Source: Thalassia testudinum (taxonomy: Eukaryota > Streptophyta > Magnoliopsida > Alismatales > Hydrocharitaceae). From it: 64,000 bases of DNA. This document shows, piece by piece, positions 33,656 through 45,708 of this stretch; the stretch's first letter is position 1, and the number at the start of each line of letters is the position of its first letter. The notes under the pieces are model-generated. The model had not been told where the DNA came from and made no database searches. It was given only the letters and a program-made list of their open reading frames with translations. The position numbers and the translations under genes are program-made. The stretch covers positions 54,799,501-54,863,500 of the forward strand of contig JAZHRO010000012.1 of the NCBI GenBank assembly GCA_037157565.1. Direction: 5' to 3'.

Positions 33656-34792
33656 GTGTCGTAGAAGCAGAAAATTCAAGACATATTGTCTTTCTGCCAT
33701 GACTAGGCATGCAGTGGACATTTTTCAAGTCATAAAATCATAGTGAAAGTCCTCCAGTGCGGCTTCTATTAGCCCACGATTTTCAAAGATGCATACAATC
33801 ACTGTAGGGCATGCACTCATTACCAGACCTTAGGCAACATGAGCCATCACGATATGATGCCCTTGCAGCCGATTCTTGTATGCGAAATCTTCGACATGTG
33901 GGGGATTGATTTTATGGGACCCTTCCCTATTTTAGACAGCTTCAAGTACATTCTACTCACTGTTGACTACGTGTCCAAATGGATCGAAGTCATTCCGACC
34001 CGAACCAATGATCATAAAGTGGTTATCAAATTCATTCATCAGAACATTTTTTCACGGTTCGAGATTCCATGTGCTATAATTTCTGACGAAGGGACCCATT
34101 TCACTAACGCTCAGTTTAGGTCACTGATGACCAAATACGGGGTGTCACACCGAATCTCTACTCCTTACCACCCCCAAACTAATGTTCTAGCTGAGCTATC
34201 AAATCGAGAGATCAAGAAAATCCTCCAGGTTACTATTAGACCTGACAGGAAGGACTGGTTATCCTGACTTCCAAAAGCTTTGTGGGCTTATACGACCGCC
34301 CACAAAACCCAATTAGGTATGTCTCCCTTCAGATTGGTGTACGGGAAGGCATGTCACTTCCCTGTAGAATTGGAGCACAGAGCCTATTGGGCAGTACGGA
34401 ACTGCAACCTAGATCTTTCTAAGGCAGGAACCCATAAAAAGCTTCAAATCAACGAGATTGATGAATTACGCCACGACGCGCATGAGAACTCATGAATTTA
34501 CAAAGAGCAGGTTAATGCCTTTCACAACAAGCACATATCCAGAAAGATCTTCCACCCTGGTCAAAAAGTCATACTCTTTGATGCTAAGCTTAAACTGTTC
34601 CCAGGAAAACTACGATCAAAATGGATCAGACCCTACATCGTCCGGCGAATCATCGGAAATGGAGCCATTGAGATCAGTCCAATCAGCCACAATTCAGAAC
34701 CTTTCGTCGTAAATGGTCAGAGACTCAAACCACTCGTTGACTTGACCGATACAAATTTGGCTGAGATATCCTTTACCCTCCACTCTCCTTAA
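33656..34792 (+). pseudogene. Element A integrase
   Basis: The zinc-finger part (33656-33838) is degenerate. The catalytic core (33839-34267) has GIDFMGPFP, a second Asp in ISDEGTHF and a Glu in NVLAELSNREIK, so the DD35E residues look present. A stop follows DWLS (34265-34267), and reading continues in the same frame with ALWAYTTAHKTQLGMSPFRLVYGKACHFPVE. A second stop comes after HENS (34493-34495), and the C-terminal part (KLKLFPGKLRSKW, VNGQRLKPLVD) ends at about 34792. No chromodomain is seen. The domain order RT, RNase H, integrase confirms Ty3/gypsy. Confidence 0.86.
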
Positions 34793-36439
34793 GCTCATTG
34801 CAGCCAGCCGATGGCATAAAACTCAGGGCTTAACGGGAGGCATCACTCTTGAAAAACCTGAAACCTTTCTTGACATTCCTACCTTGAATTCATATTTCAC
34901 TTTAGGGTTCATCCATTAGAATAACCGACCCCACCTCAGGTACCCGTACCCGAGTTTTGAAATCATTCGCAATAGTCACTTCGACTTGTTCGCCCACCCA
35001 AAATCTCCTGATGAATGATCGAAGCTGAACTCAAACCCACCTAATTTACAATGGGGACATTGCAAATCGTAGGTATGGGGGGCATGAAAGTGCAAAAACA
35101 CCATGAAAACTCATCTCACAAGAAAAGGTTTCAACAAAAAATCACATATCACAAAAAACACCAAAAAAATGAAAAAAATCTTGAAAAAGAATAAAAAATT
35201 TTGTGAGGAGAGAAAATTTTGAGGCCATACAAATCATGAGGAGAAAAAAGGGGAAAAGTGAAAAATGTCAAAAAAAGGAGCACAAAATGAAAAGAAAAAA
35301 GAGATAGTCAATAATAAGAAATTAAGGGATTAACTAAGTTCTAGACCACATCAAGAAAAATAAAATGAAAGGAAAAAAAGTGCTAATGAGACACAGAAGA
35401 GACTAGTAGGAACGTTGATCTTAGGCCTCTTGGGCTAGACTCTTAGGCTTAAAATTCAAGTATTCGCTAAGATCTGGATAGTCCTCAATAGGTCAGGGAA
35501 AATGCGAAGCTTAAGTATTAGGTCTAAGGCTTAGGGAGTATTCGGCCTCATTAACTGACCTCTGGTTTGCGGGACTCGGTAACCTAAGCACCCTAATCCA
35601 CACACAGTCTGGTTCAGTGGGCATAATTATCAAAATCACGCAAAAGCGTTTAAGTGTTCTGAAAATGTCGCCTAGATTAGGAGCGGCTGATCAACACAAG
35701 TTGGTTTGGATGAGTTCCTAGCGCGGAGAGGTGGGAAATTCCACTTGAGGATGCGCAATAACATGTCCCCTCAGTGCTTATATCCTAGGATATTTACATA
35801 TCCTACTAGGGGCACGTAAGCACCCTATGCTGGTTCAGATGCCATAGGCGACATTATCACGAAATGTCAATTGCCAAGGTCAGGATTTAGCTACAGAACA
35901 CCATGAGCGGGAATATCTCAAAATCTCGAAAGCCAGGGTACTGGGGGTTGCCATGGGCAGTGCCATCACGAAGCATCGATTGCTAGGGACCCTTCGAGGA
36001 TTGATGATGGGGACGAGGAATCCGATACTTACCGTGTTGAGAAGCAATCCGAAGCTAGAAATAAAAAGAAAAGAGAGAGCATAACTCTCCAAACAAAGAA
36101 AATCCTTTGTCTCTCTCTTACAAAAAATGCACTGCAAACTGAACCGAGGCTAAAATATGTTACAAGCACGGGTGCTTTAACCACCGAGTCCAACGAACCT
36201 TAGGATAGTTCCTGTGGCCTTAAAAACCTTCGCGAAGGACTGAGGCTAAAGTTGGTCAAGTCCGGATCTTGGTTGGTACTTGGGTACCTCTAGGCCTATA
36301 GTCGGCATTCTAACCTAATCAAAAAGAAAAAAAAAAGCACTCATCATAATCTCTGAACATCAAAGAACTCGTGGTCTAGAACAGAAGTTAGAACCCTAAA
36401 ATTTTTCTAATTGACTAGCAAAAGCTTGGCATGGGGGTA
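34793..36439 (+). other. Non-coding 3' region of element A
   Basis: About 1.65 kb lies between pol and the 3' LTR. It contains A-rich stretches (35090-35400), a polypurine-like GGTATGGGGGGCATG at about 35071-35086 and long blocks shared with the 3' region of B (for example TTAGGCCTCTTGGGCTAGA, GTATTCGGCCTC, AGTCTGGTTCAGTG). It starts just after the pol stop with GGGCTTAACGGGAGGC, matching B right behind its reading frame. No gene supported. Confidence 0.8.
36420..36439 (+). promoter_or_regulatory. Polypurine tract of element A
   Basis: CAAAAGCTTGGCATGGGGGTA abuts the 3' LTR at 36440. B has the same arrangement at 51867-51887, and P has it in reverse at 56392-56413. Confidence 0.85.
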
Positions 36440-37377
36440 TGATGGGAATACCATCATGAGCCCTAACTACCTCATTCTGACCTAGAAAAGAGAACAAAAG
36501 CTCCTACATAACCAACTGGAGGTCTTAACTCAATGAATAACTATTCTGAGAGAAATACAAGAAACAAGGGGTAAAACTGTAATTTTACCATTGTAGTAAA
36601 ACAACGAGTTTTCTTATGGGCTAAACATAGGTCAAATGATCTTAACAAGATAAAAAGTGGGTTGATTTAAAAAAAAAAGGGTTCATGTAAATTCTAGGAA
36701 TTAAATGACTTCTTGTAACCTTAAAACATACCTACTTAATTTAACAAGGTTCTGGTCAAGATAAAATTCACCTAAATCCTCTAAAAATCATGAAAAAATA
36801 TTCTCTAGGGTTTAGAATATTTAATTTGGCCCTTATAACCTATTTTGACCTAAATTGGGATCTCAGTCAAATATTTACCCTAAATTAGGTTTTTACATAA
36901 ATTATCCAGTTAAACGTGGTCAAACCTAAAATCCAACTTCTCTATTAGATTCCTTAAGTCCAAATTAGGTTTGTACCAATATTTGGGCCTAAGGGGAATT
37001 CATCTTGACCTACTTTACAAACAGATCCAGCCCAATTACACTTCTACCCCTATCTTTTGAAAATCTCTGCAAAAACCCCCTATCTTTGTCTTCGTTCTTT
37101 GCAATTAGGTCCCTCCACCATTATAGTAGAGGGAATCCTACTCCGGTGAGAATTCGAGGTGAAGATCTCTCTGATTTCTCAGAGAATCCCCCTCAATATT
37201 GAAAGGGAGATTCTCTGAGAAATCTCCTCCAGTATGAACACAATTCAAGGTTCTATTTGGTACCCAATCTCTCATGCGAATGCATGAGAGATTTGGGTAT
37301 CTGTCAAACTTCCATCTCCAGCGAGCTTGCCATGCTTGGAAGCTTGGCTTCCAAGCACAAATCCTTCCTCCGGGGCC

Positions 37378-37385
37378 TATAAAAG
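37378..37385 (+). promoter_or_regulatory. TATA box of the A 3' LTR
   Basis: TATAAAAG lies in GGGGCCTATAAAAGCATACC, about 940 bases into the LTR. The 5' LTR has TACAAAAG at the same place (6239-6246). Confidence 0.7.
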
Positions 37386-38417
37386 CATACCCAATTCACC
37401 TCGCATCTCCCATGCTTGAAATTGGCCAGAGAATCCCTCAATTTTGTCTCTTCCCACTCCGACCAGTGGCTCAACAAGCTCCGACAACCTCTCTCTCTTT
37501 CCCTCATCACCCAGCCACATACCAGTGGCAGGGTCCTCCTCCTCCTGTTCGTTCGCGTCTCACCACACCCGCCGATGACTCTGCAGCCCCTTCATCGTCG
37601 TCGTCCTCTCCCCACCGAGTGTTTTGTCTCCGGCGACGCCAATACAAGCCGGCCACCATCTCTGCCTCCCCCTTCATCTCTCTACATCCAGCTAAGTCCT
37701 CTCTCCTTTCTAATCCCTTTTCCCTATTTATTTCTTGAAAACACGCCTCAACGCACGCAATCACCATCACCCCTTCCAACTCCGGCCAAACCTTCGGCGA
37801 GGTGTCCCTGCCGCTCCACACCTCCATCTGCCTTGCCAACCAACCCATAAGCTCCGCAACACTCCACTAATCATAAACTCTCACTTCACTCACCACGCCA
37901 CGCCCCCAAAACACACCCACTCTCACACACACAAGGTGCCCTAGGCACGCACACTCCGATAGCCCCACACCACGCCAACCCCCGCAACACATTCTTCGTG
38001 TCTCAGTGAAGCCTTCTAAGCTTTCTGATGAGGCCACAAGGCCGTTTTCGTGTTAACAGGTGTTGGAGGTCCGCCGCCATTGATGCAAGCGAGGAGCTTT
38101 CTTGTGAGCTCGCTCCAGGTCTCCTCGCTCCAGGTGCACAACCCCAGGGTGTGCGGACTCCCCTCGTGCATAGATCTGGGCAACCAATTGTCACTGAAGG
38201 CCAAAGTAGCTACTGCAATCAAGTGAAGACACCTGCTGTGGACGCACGAGAAAGGAGGTGGGAAGATAGTCCCACCTCGAAAAATCTTGGTGCGCCGCAG
38301 TGGAATAAATTTTAAAAGTGCAGTAGGCTCTTCGCCTCCTGACCACGGGATAAGGTCCCCCTCACCTTCTCACCGCCTCATCCGTGACCTTGCCTCCGCG
38401 GACCTGGTGTGACCCGT

Positions 38418-41148
38418 TGTTTCGGAACATTTTAACCGGGTTTTTAAAGGATGTCACGTTGTAGTATAGCCGAAAAAGCGTTCAAAACAAATAAAGATTT
38501 TATTACTTGAAAATCGGAGTATCCGAGGTCGAACACAGGGAGCAATCGGAATTTACTACTAATCTCAAATGTAATTGAACACTCTAATTTACTCAAAACT
38601 TTAATTCAAATATGAATGTATGCGTTTAAAAGAAGTAATCCAGACAAAAGAGTAAAATTGGACGTCTGATCATAAGATCAGACGTCTTAAAAGTGTTACT
38701 CTTCTTCTGATATTTCTTTCTCTGCAGTCTCTCTTCTGCCTTGCTTCTTTCATCTATCTTTCTTCTGTCTTCTTCTTACTTTGGATTCTGCTTTGGCCTC
38801 TCTTCTTCTTTCTCTGCAGCCTCTCTTCTGCCTTGCTTCTTTCTCTTCTGTCTTCTTCTTCTTCACTGGATTCTGTCTCGGCCTCTCTTCTCTTTCCCTG
38901 CAGCCTTTACTCTCTGCGAAGGCTTCTTCTTCCTTCTCCTTCCTGCGGCTAAGTGTCAGCTTCTTCTTCGGTGCTCTATCTTCCTGCACACAAGAGAGCA
39001 AAACCTATCCCTTCCCTCTACCTGCACGTATCTCTCTCTCTCTGCAAACCGCTCACAGGAAGCTCTCCAAGAGTCGGGTTAACGGGTCGGATAATGTACC
39101 CGTGACCAGGCTCACCGGCGTGAGGGTGATGCGTGAGGTGTGCTCAAGCAAGGGTCGGGTCGGATCGCGCCAGACCCGCATGGTGAAATCGCGAACGAGG
39201 CGGCGTCAGATGGGTGGGGGACCTCACCCCAGGTGCATTCGGAGGCGAAGAGAAGATATGACAAAAATAATTTAAACCACACCAGCGCCTTGTAGGTTAC
39301 CGATGTGGGACTAAAGGTTGCTGCCTTTTCTGGCACGCGCCCGCAGAAATCCTTCCTGCAATTGCCACAGCTGCGGACTTCGCAGCGTCTCTTACTTGGT
39401 CAGACAGCTTCTCAATGCTTCCCCGAGCGAGCTGCACCTGGAGCCTTGCGGTCCTGAAGCCTGGAGCGAGCTTGGAGCTTCTTCGAGTCGCCGTCAATGG
39501 CAGCAGGGGCTATGAATCTGTTGGACACGAAAATGGCCTCGCGGCCTAATCAGATCACCGGGGAACCTTCGCCTTGTCACAGTGAAGGTGAAGAGCAAGG
39601 TGACAGGCCGTGGGGCAACCTAGGCGTGCGTGCCTAGGTCGTCCTGTGGTCGGATGGATGGGTGAGTTCGAGGGTGCGTTGTGGAGGTGTAGAGTGGCAG
39701 TGGAGGGGCGGAGTGTGTTCAGTGTGGTGAGGCGGACCTTTTGCGACGGTCGGCGAGTCGTGTGGAGTTGCGGAGCGACGGGGCGACTCGTCGGAGGGTT
39801 GCCGGAGGGATGGAAGATGACGGTGGTCAGGCGTGGTCGTGGGGTAATCAAGTGAAATATAGTGGGGAAAAGAAAGAGGGAAAGATGTGGAGTAGTTCTA
39901 ACCTACTTGCAGGGACGAAGGGGGCGGAGAGGCGACTCACCGTATCGACTGTCGCTGGAGAAGAAGCTGCCTAGTGGAGGAAGACGGCGGCGACGACGGG
40001 GCTGAAGCTGCGCGCGCGGGTGTTGCGCGACGTAGAGGAGAGTGAGGAAGAAGTCTCTACCACTGGTTTTGTGGCAGAACAAAGAGGAAAGGAAGGAGAG
40101 CTCGCCGAAGCCCGCTGGACACCCTGGTTGGGAGGGAAGAGAGGAATCTGAGGTAGAATCCCAGCCAGGTCGAGCTGAGGAGGTTCGGCCGGAGTTAGGG
40201 TTTAATTTATAGGTGCTTGGCCGTGCTTCTGGTGCATGTAGGGCACGCCTTCTATCGCCGACATCTCGCTGGAGAAGGAAGGTGGTTAGATACCCAAATC
40301 TCTCGTGCGTTCGCACGAGAGATTGGGTGCAAATCTAGGATCATGATCGGGCTCAGATGGAAGGGGATTCCTCAGAGAATCTCCCTTCCATTTCTGGGAG
40401 GGGATCTCTGAGGGATCTGAGAGCATTCCCTCTCTAATCCTCACCGGAGAAGGAATCTGCCCCAATAATAGCGGAAGGACCTGATTGTAAGATTGGCGAG
40501 GAAGCTAGGGTGGTTGTTGTGATGGTTTTCAAAAGATAGGGACCAAAGTGTGATTGGGTGTACTAAACTGCAAAGTGGGTCAAGATGACCTCCCCTTAGG
40601 TCCAAATTTTGGTAAAAACCTAATTTTGACCTAAAGAATCCAATGGTGAAGTTGGATTTTAGGTTTGACCACGTTTGACTGGACATTTTGCGTAAAAACC
40701 CAAATTAGGTCAATTGATGAGCTAGGACCCTAATCTAAGTCAAACTAGGTTCCAAAGGCCAAATTTAATGTTCTAAACCCTAGGGGATATTTTTCCATAA
40801 TTTTTAGAGGATTTACTTGATTTTTATCCTAACCAAAACCTTGTTAAATTAAGCAGGTCTGTTCTAGGGTTACCAAATGTCATTTAATTCGTAGATTACA
40901 CATGAACCCATTTCTGATTGATTCAACCAACTTTTTATCTCTTTTAGACCATTTGACCTATGCCCTATCTATAAGAAATTCCATTTATGTACTGCAATGG
41001 TAAAATTGCAGTTTTAACCTTTATTTCATGTTTTCTTCTCAGAACACTTATTCCTTCAATTAAGCCCTCTTCTAGGTTATGCAAGAGCTTTTATTCTCTT
41101 TATTAGGTCAAAATAAGCTAGTTATGGCTCATGATAAGGCTCTCATCA
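38418..41148 (-). mobile_element. Solo LTR of the B family (minus) inside the 3' LTR of A
   Basis: The span is 2731 bases from TGTTTCGGAACA to GGCTCTCATCA, flanked by CCCGT (38413-38417) and CCTGT (41149-41153). The 5' LTR of A shows the unbroken target, GACCCGTATACCCG. Reverse-complemented, it aligns with the LTRs of B: TGATGAGAGCC start, TATAAATT box (40204-40211 on the minus strand), pyrimidine-rich strand at 38700-38990, and AGACGTCT pair at 38658-38690. No internal region is present. Confidence 0.87.
38658..38690. repeat. Inverted AGACGTCT pair in the solo B-family LTR
   Basis: TTGGACGTCTGATC, loop ATAA, then GATCAGACGTCTTAA: two nearly perfect arms, both with an intact GACGTC. Confidence 0.85.
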
Positions 41149-41880
41149 CCTGTATACCCGACCCTGCACTCCTCGCCCACCACCGCACGTCTGTGGGCCT
41201 GGTCCTGGGCACGTACTCGGCCCAATTACCCGAGACGGTGGCTCAGGGAGAGCAAGCCTAAGAGAGAAAGAGGAAGAGAGAGTGCGTGCGGATAAGGGTA
41301 GGTTTTTCTCTCAGATGAAAGGAGAAGAAGAAGGGGGAGGCCAGAGAGAGCTAAGGAAGGAGAAGGCAAGGCGTAAGAGGAAGAAGTTGAAGTCAGAGAG
41401 GCTGAAGGGCTGAAGAAGAAAGAGAAGGAGGAGCTGACGGCAAAAGAAAGAGAAGTTGCCAAAGAAAGAAAAGAGAAGGAAGGAAAACAAGCAAAGAAAG
41501 GCTAAGGCACATGCACGAGAACAGAAGAAAAGAACGAAAGAAGAAGGAAGAAAGCAGCCAGCGATAGAGATCAGAGAAGAGGAAAAGAAAAGAAGCACTG
41601 TAGCACCCATAGTTTAAGACGTCTAATTCGCAAAATCAGACATCCATTTTTTGTGCTTTATATACATTGATATTCTGTGTTTTTGCACTATAACTCTGAT
41701 TTTCATTGCATGCTATATTCAATTCTCCAAAGTTGTGCTCTTGATTTTTAAACCCCAATTTTCTCCCTATATTTGACCTCGGACTTAAAACTTCGAGTAA
41801 TAAAATCTATCTGCTTTAAAGCGATTTCAACCTATACTACGACTCATCGATTTTTAAAACTTGATTTTGCCTTGTAAACA

Positions 41881-42660
41881 TCGGGGAAGACTACAACCTG
41901 GTTATACCCAGAATATCCATCTAAAAAGCAGAAATACTTGTTCCCTGACAATCTTGCTAGGATCTGATCAATAAAGGGCAAGGGCATGTGATCCTTTTGG
42001 GTAGCGGTGTTCAGTTTGCGGTAGTCAATGCAGACCCTCCAGCCAGTTGAGGGTCTGGTCACCATTTGTTTACCCTAGTCATTTGTTTCTACCATGAAGC
42101 TTTCCTTCTTTGGCACCACATGGATTGGACTAACTTATTTACTATCTACGATGGGATAAATGATCCCAGCGTCCAACCACTTTAAAATCTCCTTTTTAAC
42201 CACCTCCCTCATGTTGGGGTTAAGATGTCTCTGCATGTCTAGAAATGATTTTATGGAATCATCAATATAAATGTGACGCATGTAGAGTGTAGAGTCTATA
42301 CCCTTAATATCAGCAATCATCCAAGATATGGCTTCCTTGTGCCTTGATAAATAGTCTAGCAAGGCTCCCTCTTGCATTTCAGATAGTGCAGATGAGATGA
42401 TTACAGGGAGTGTATCATTTGGCCCAAGGAATACATACTTGAGAGAGTCTGGGAGGGGTTTCAGTTTAAGGTCGGGAGCTTGTATGGTTGAGGGTTTCAT
42501 AACAGAAGTCCCCATCTCAGGTAGCAGATCTACCTTAGGCAGATATGATGGGGAGAGAGACTCAGTACAAACTCCAAGCAATTCCTCCAGTTCTAGTACA
42601 TCCCCTTCACAGTCCTCCAAGAGATGGGAATGCTCATTTAGCATGACATGCTGAAGGGGT
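41881..42660 (-). pseudogene. Element O RT, N-terminal half
   Basis: Minus-strand reading: LELEELLGVCTESLSPSY, LKLKPLPDSLKYVFLGPNDTLPVIISSALS, KEAISWMIADIKGI, RHLNPNMREVVKKEILKWLDAGIIYPIVDSK, a stop, then WRVCIDYRKLNTATQKDHMPLPFIDQIL and YFCFLDGYSGYNQVVVFPD. It breaks off at 41881 where A is inserted; the next codons of the same RT are at 5301 going down. The two halves together cover the RT fingers and palm of an Athila-like pol. Confidence 0.86.
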
Positions 42661-42819
42661 CATCACATAAAATTGCAGGAGTTATCTCTTCAATCAGATC
42701 ATCTACCACCTCAACTTGAGAACAATCCTCAAATCCAGCTTGTTTATAAGCATCAAACACATTAAGCCGAATTTTACTATTCCCAAAGCCAATTTTTAAC
42801 GCCCCAGTGTGACAATTAA

Positions 42820-43122
42820 TTAAGCATTAGAAGTCGCAAGAAAAGGGCAGCCCAAGACGATTGAGGGCTTGGTTGGTTTGTTGGAAGGGTCAGTGTCCAG
42901 TACTAGAAAGTCAACGGGGAAGAAGAAATCCTCCACTCTCACGAAGACATCTTCCAGCAGGCCCCGTGGTGTCATCAAAGAACGGTCTGCAACCTGGAGG
43001 ATTACAAGGGAAGGCTTTAGATTGCCTCCTCCAAGTTGTTCATATACATAGCTTGGAAGGATGTTTACCCCCACACCCAGATCAAGTAAAGCCTCGTCTA
43101 TATGTAGGTTGCCAATGACCAC
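42820..43122 (-). pseudogene. Element O aspartic protease
   Basis: This 100-residue frame contains ALLDLGVGVNILPSYVYEQL; the active-site triad is D-L-G followed by Val where A and P have Ala. LQVADRSLMTPRGLLEDVFVRVEDFFFPVDFLVLD and IVLGCPFLATSNA follow. This is the retropepsin of Athila-like elements, which cleaves the polyprotein. It corresponds to 18240-18560 in A and 61010-61320 in P. Confidence 0.83.
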
Positions 43123-43139
43123 CGAGATGTATGGGGCTC

Positions 43140-44764
43140 CTGGGTCCTTAAGTTATGGGGGTGTCCCATGTTGTATAATTGAGCTAACAAAATTAGGCAG
43201 GACAACTTTTGATTGGACTTGTTTCCTCAATTACCGCTTTTTCATGCACAGATCCTTTAGAAAGCAGGCATAGGATGGAATCTGCCCGATAGCTTCAAGC
43301 AAGGGTAGGTTAATCTGCACTTGTTTGAAAGTCTCCATGATTTCTTCTATCCTATCTTTGGCTTTAGATGAGCCAACAAAAGTCTACCCAGAGTCAGATA
43401 AGCACTCTGGAAAGGACACTCTCGGTCTCTCGGTGGAAGGGTTGTCATGTCAGGTAACTGGGGGAACGGGGACAACCTCTTATGGTGAGGTGATTTCAAG
43501 CGGAGAAGTGTTGGGTGGCTCTTCTCAGGTAGGGGCAAAAGTAGGAGTGGATGGGTTTTCAGAAGGTTGGACTGTAGGAGCATCAGGTATGGAAATTTCT
43601 TTCCCACTCCTCAGAACAGTCACCGCCTAGGCTTGCTCCCTAAAAACAATCCCTTTCCCTTTAGGGTTCTCCTCAGATGAACTGGGAAGCTTCCCCGTCT
43701 CCCTTTTGCTAATGGCCTTGACAAGGTGTCTAATTTGTGATTTCATCTCATTGGTTGCCTTGTCATGACATTGGATGATCATGCACTAATTCTCCTGCAT
43801 GGCCTTCAGCATGGCCTTAAGCTCATCCATCTCAGAAGTCTTGGATGGTTGGGAGGGAATAAGAGGTTGATTATACTGTTGACTCTGAAAGGATTAGGGT
43901 CTGTAATTCACTGAATTAGAGATATTCCCCTATCTCCATGAAAAATTAGGGTGGTTCCTCCATCCCTCATTATATGTGTTTGAAAAAGGGTCATTACAAG
44001 GTCTGGGATGCAACCCTTGGGCGGCATCTAGGTTTGCCTGTACAAGGTTAGGGAATTGGGAGGCCAAATGACAATCCACAGTAGCATGCGTATTGCCTTG
44101 GCAAATGGATCATTTAGAAGCTTGGGAAGAGGAGGCATTTGGTGTGAGTTGGCTAGGTTTTGACATAAGTCTTTCCATATTTTGGTTCAACAATTGAATC
44201 TGGAAGGCTAAATTCTAGGTATCCCTATCCTCATTTGCCTCAATCTTTCGTTGCATAAGAGTGGGTTTCCTATCCAAATAGGCAGAATTTAGGTGGATAG
44301 AATTCTCACTCAAGGTCTCAAAAAATCCCAAGCCTCATCTTCAATTTTTGTAACAAAGGTTCTTGCATAGGCACCATCCACTATTTTCCTGTGCTTGTCA
44401 TTTAATCTAGTGTAGAACCTTTCTACAAGTTGCTATCTTGGCACTTGATGATGGGGACATAAGCGTAACAAATCTTTGAAGCGCTCCCATTTATCATGAA
44501 ATTGTTCTCCATCTTGTTGAGAAAAACCTATGATTTCCCTCCTATAGTGATTAGTCTTGCTCATGGGGAAGTATTTTTTCAAAAACTCTCCCTTCAAGGC
44601 ATCCCAAGTATCCACTCTACCATCTAGAGTGTGAGACCAATGCTTCGCCTTATCCTTGAGGGAGAAAGGGAAGAGGGTTCACATTTGGGCGTCATTAGTA
44701 ACACCCTGGAATCTCACCGTGGAACAAACCTCGGTGAATTCCTCCAGATGCCTGTAGGGGTTCT
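43140..44764 (-). pseudogene. Element O gag, C-terminal and middle part
   Basis: Minus-strand gag remnants, broken by several stops. From 44764 downwards: NPYRHLEEFTEVCSTVRFQGVTNDAQM, LFPFSLKDKAKHW, the intact stretch DTWDALKGEFLKKYFPMSKTNHY...QFHDKWERFKDLLRLCPHHQVP (44433-44615), then near 43960 the Athila signature YNEGWRNHPNFSW, and a Gln/Ser-rich tail. Upstream the reading is cut by B at 44765 and resumes at 54602 as LLPSFYGTSRE. Confidence 0.82.
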
Positions 44765-45700
44765 TGATGAGAGCCTCATCATGAGCCATAACTAGCTCAT
44801 TTTGACCCAATAAAGAAGATAAAAGCTCCTACATAACCTAGAAGAAGGCCTAAATGAAGGAATAAGTGCTCTGAGAAGAAAACATGAATTAAAGGTTAAA
44901 ACTGCAATTTTACCATTGCAGTGCAAAAATGGGATTTCTCAGAGGCAAAACACAGGTCAAAAGTTCTAAATGAGATAAAAAGTGGGTTGAGTCAATCAGA
45001 AATGGGTTCATGTGCAATCTAGGAAGTAAATGACATGTGGTAACCCTAAAACAGACCCGCTTAATTCAACAAGGTTTCGGTCAGGATAAAAATCAATTAA
45101 ACCCTTTAAAAATCATGAAAAAATATCCCCTAGGGTTTATAACACTTAATTTGGCCTTTGGAACCCAGTTTGACCTAGATTAGGGTCCCAGCTCTTCAAT
45201 TAACCTAATTTGGATTTTTACGCAAAATATCCAGTCAAACATGGTCAAACCTAAAATCCAACTTCACCATTGGATTCCTTAGGTACAAATTAGGTTTGTA
45301 CCAAAATTTTGACCTAAGGGGAGGTCATCTTGGCCTACTTTGCAATTTCGTACACCTAAATCACAATTTGGTCCCTATCTTTTGAAAAGCATAATAGAAA
45401 GCCCCCTAACTTCCTCGCCACCTTTGCAATCAGGTCCTGCCGCCATTATTGGGGCATAATCCTGCTCCGGCGAGGATTTGAGAAGGAATCCTCTCTGATT
45501 CCTCAGAGATCCCCTCCCAGAAATGGAAGGGAGATTCTCTGAGGAATTCCTTCCATCTGAGGCCAATCTTGATCCCTAGTGTGAACCCAATCTCTCGTGT
45601 GAACGCACGAGGGATTTGGGTATCTAAACTCCTTCCATCTCCGGCGACCGACCTCAGACGATTGTGTGCCTTCCACGCCCTGAACAACCGGCCCAGTGCC

Positions 45701-45708
45701 TATAAAAG
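45701..45708 (+). promoter_or_regulatory. TATA box of the B 5' LTR
   Basis: TATAAAAG lies 936 bases into the LTR, matching 52820-52827 in the 3' LTR and 37378-37385 in A. Confidence 0.7.

Larger units (their letters stand above)
5302..41880 (+). mobile_element. Element A: Athila-like Ty3/gypsy retrotransposon with five nested LTR insertions and one complete copia element
   Basis: The element begins TGATGGG at 5302 and ends CTTGTAAACA at 41880. It is flanked by an exact 5-bp target duplication, TCGGG (5297-5301 and 41881-41885), and the RT reading of O resumes across it. Removing the insertions gives LTRs of about 2.7 kb, a tRNA-Asp primer site, gag, protease, RT/RNase H, integrase, a 1.6 kb 3' region and a polypurine tract. 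Directly inserted elements are X (with Y inside), Z, C2 (with S inside) and the solo LTR at 38418. All coding domains are damaged, including the RT catalytic site, so A is defective. Confidence 0.9.
36440..41880 (+). mobile_element. 3' LTR of element A, split by a solo LTR
   Basis: The pieces are 36440-38417 and 41154-41880, about 2.7 kb together. It begins with hairpin TGATGG/CCATCA (36440-36456), keeps TATAAAAG at 37378-37385, has the purine-rich segment at 41260-41600 and the AGACGTCT pair at 41616-41645, and ends GTAAACA. The exact duplication TCGGG follows. Confidence 0.9.
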
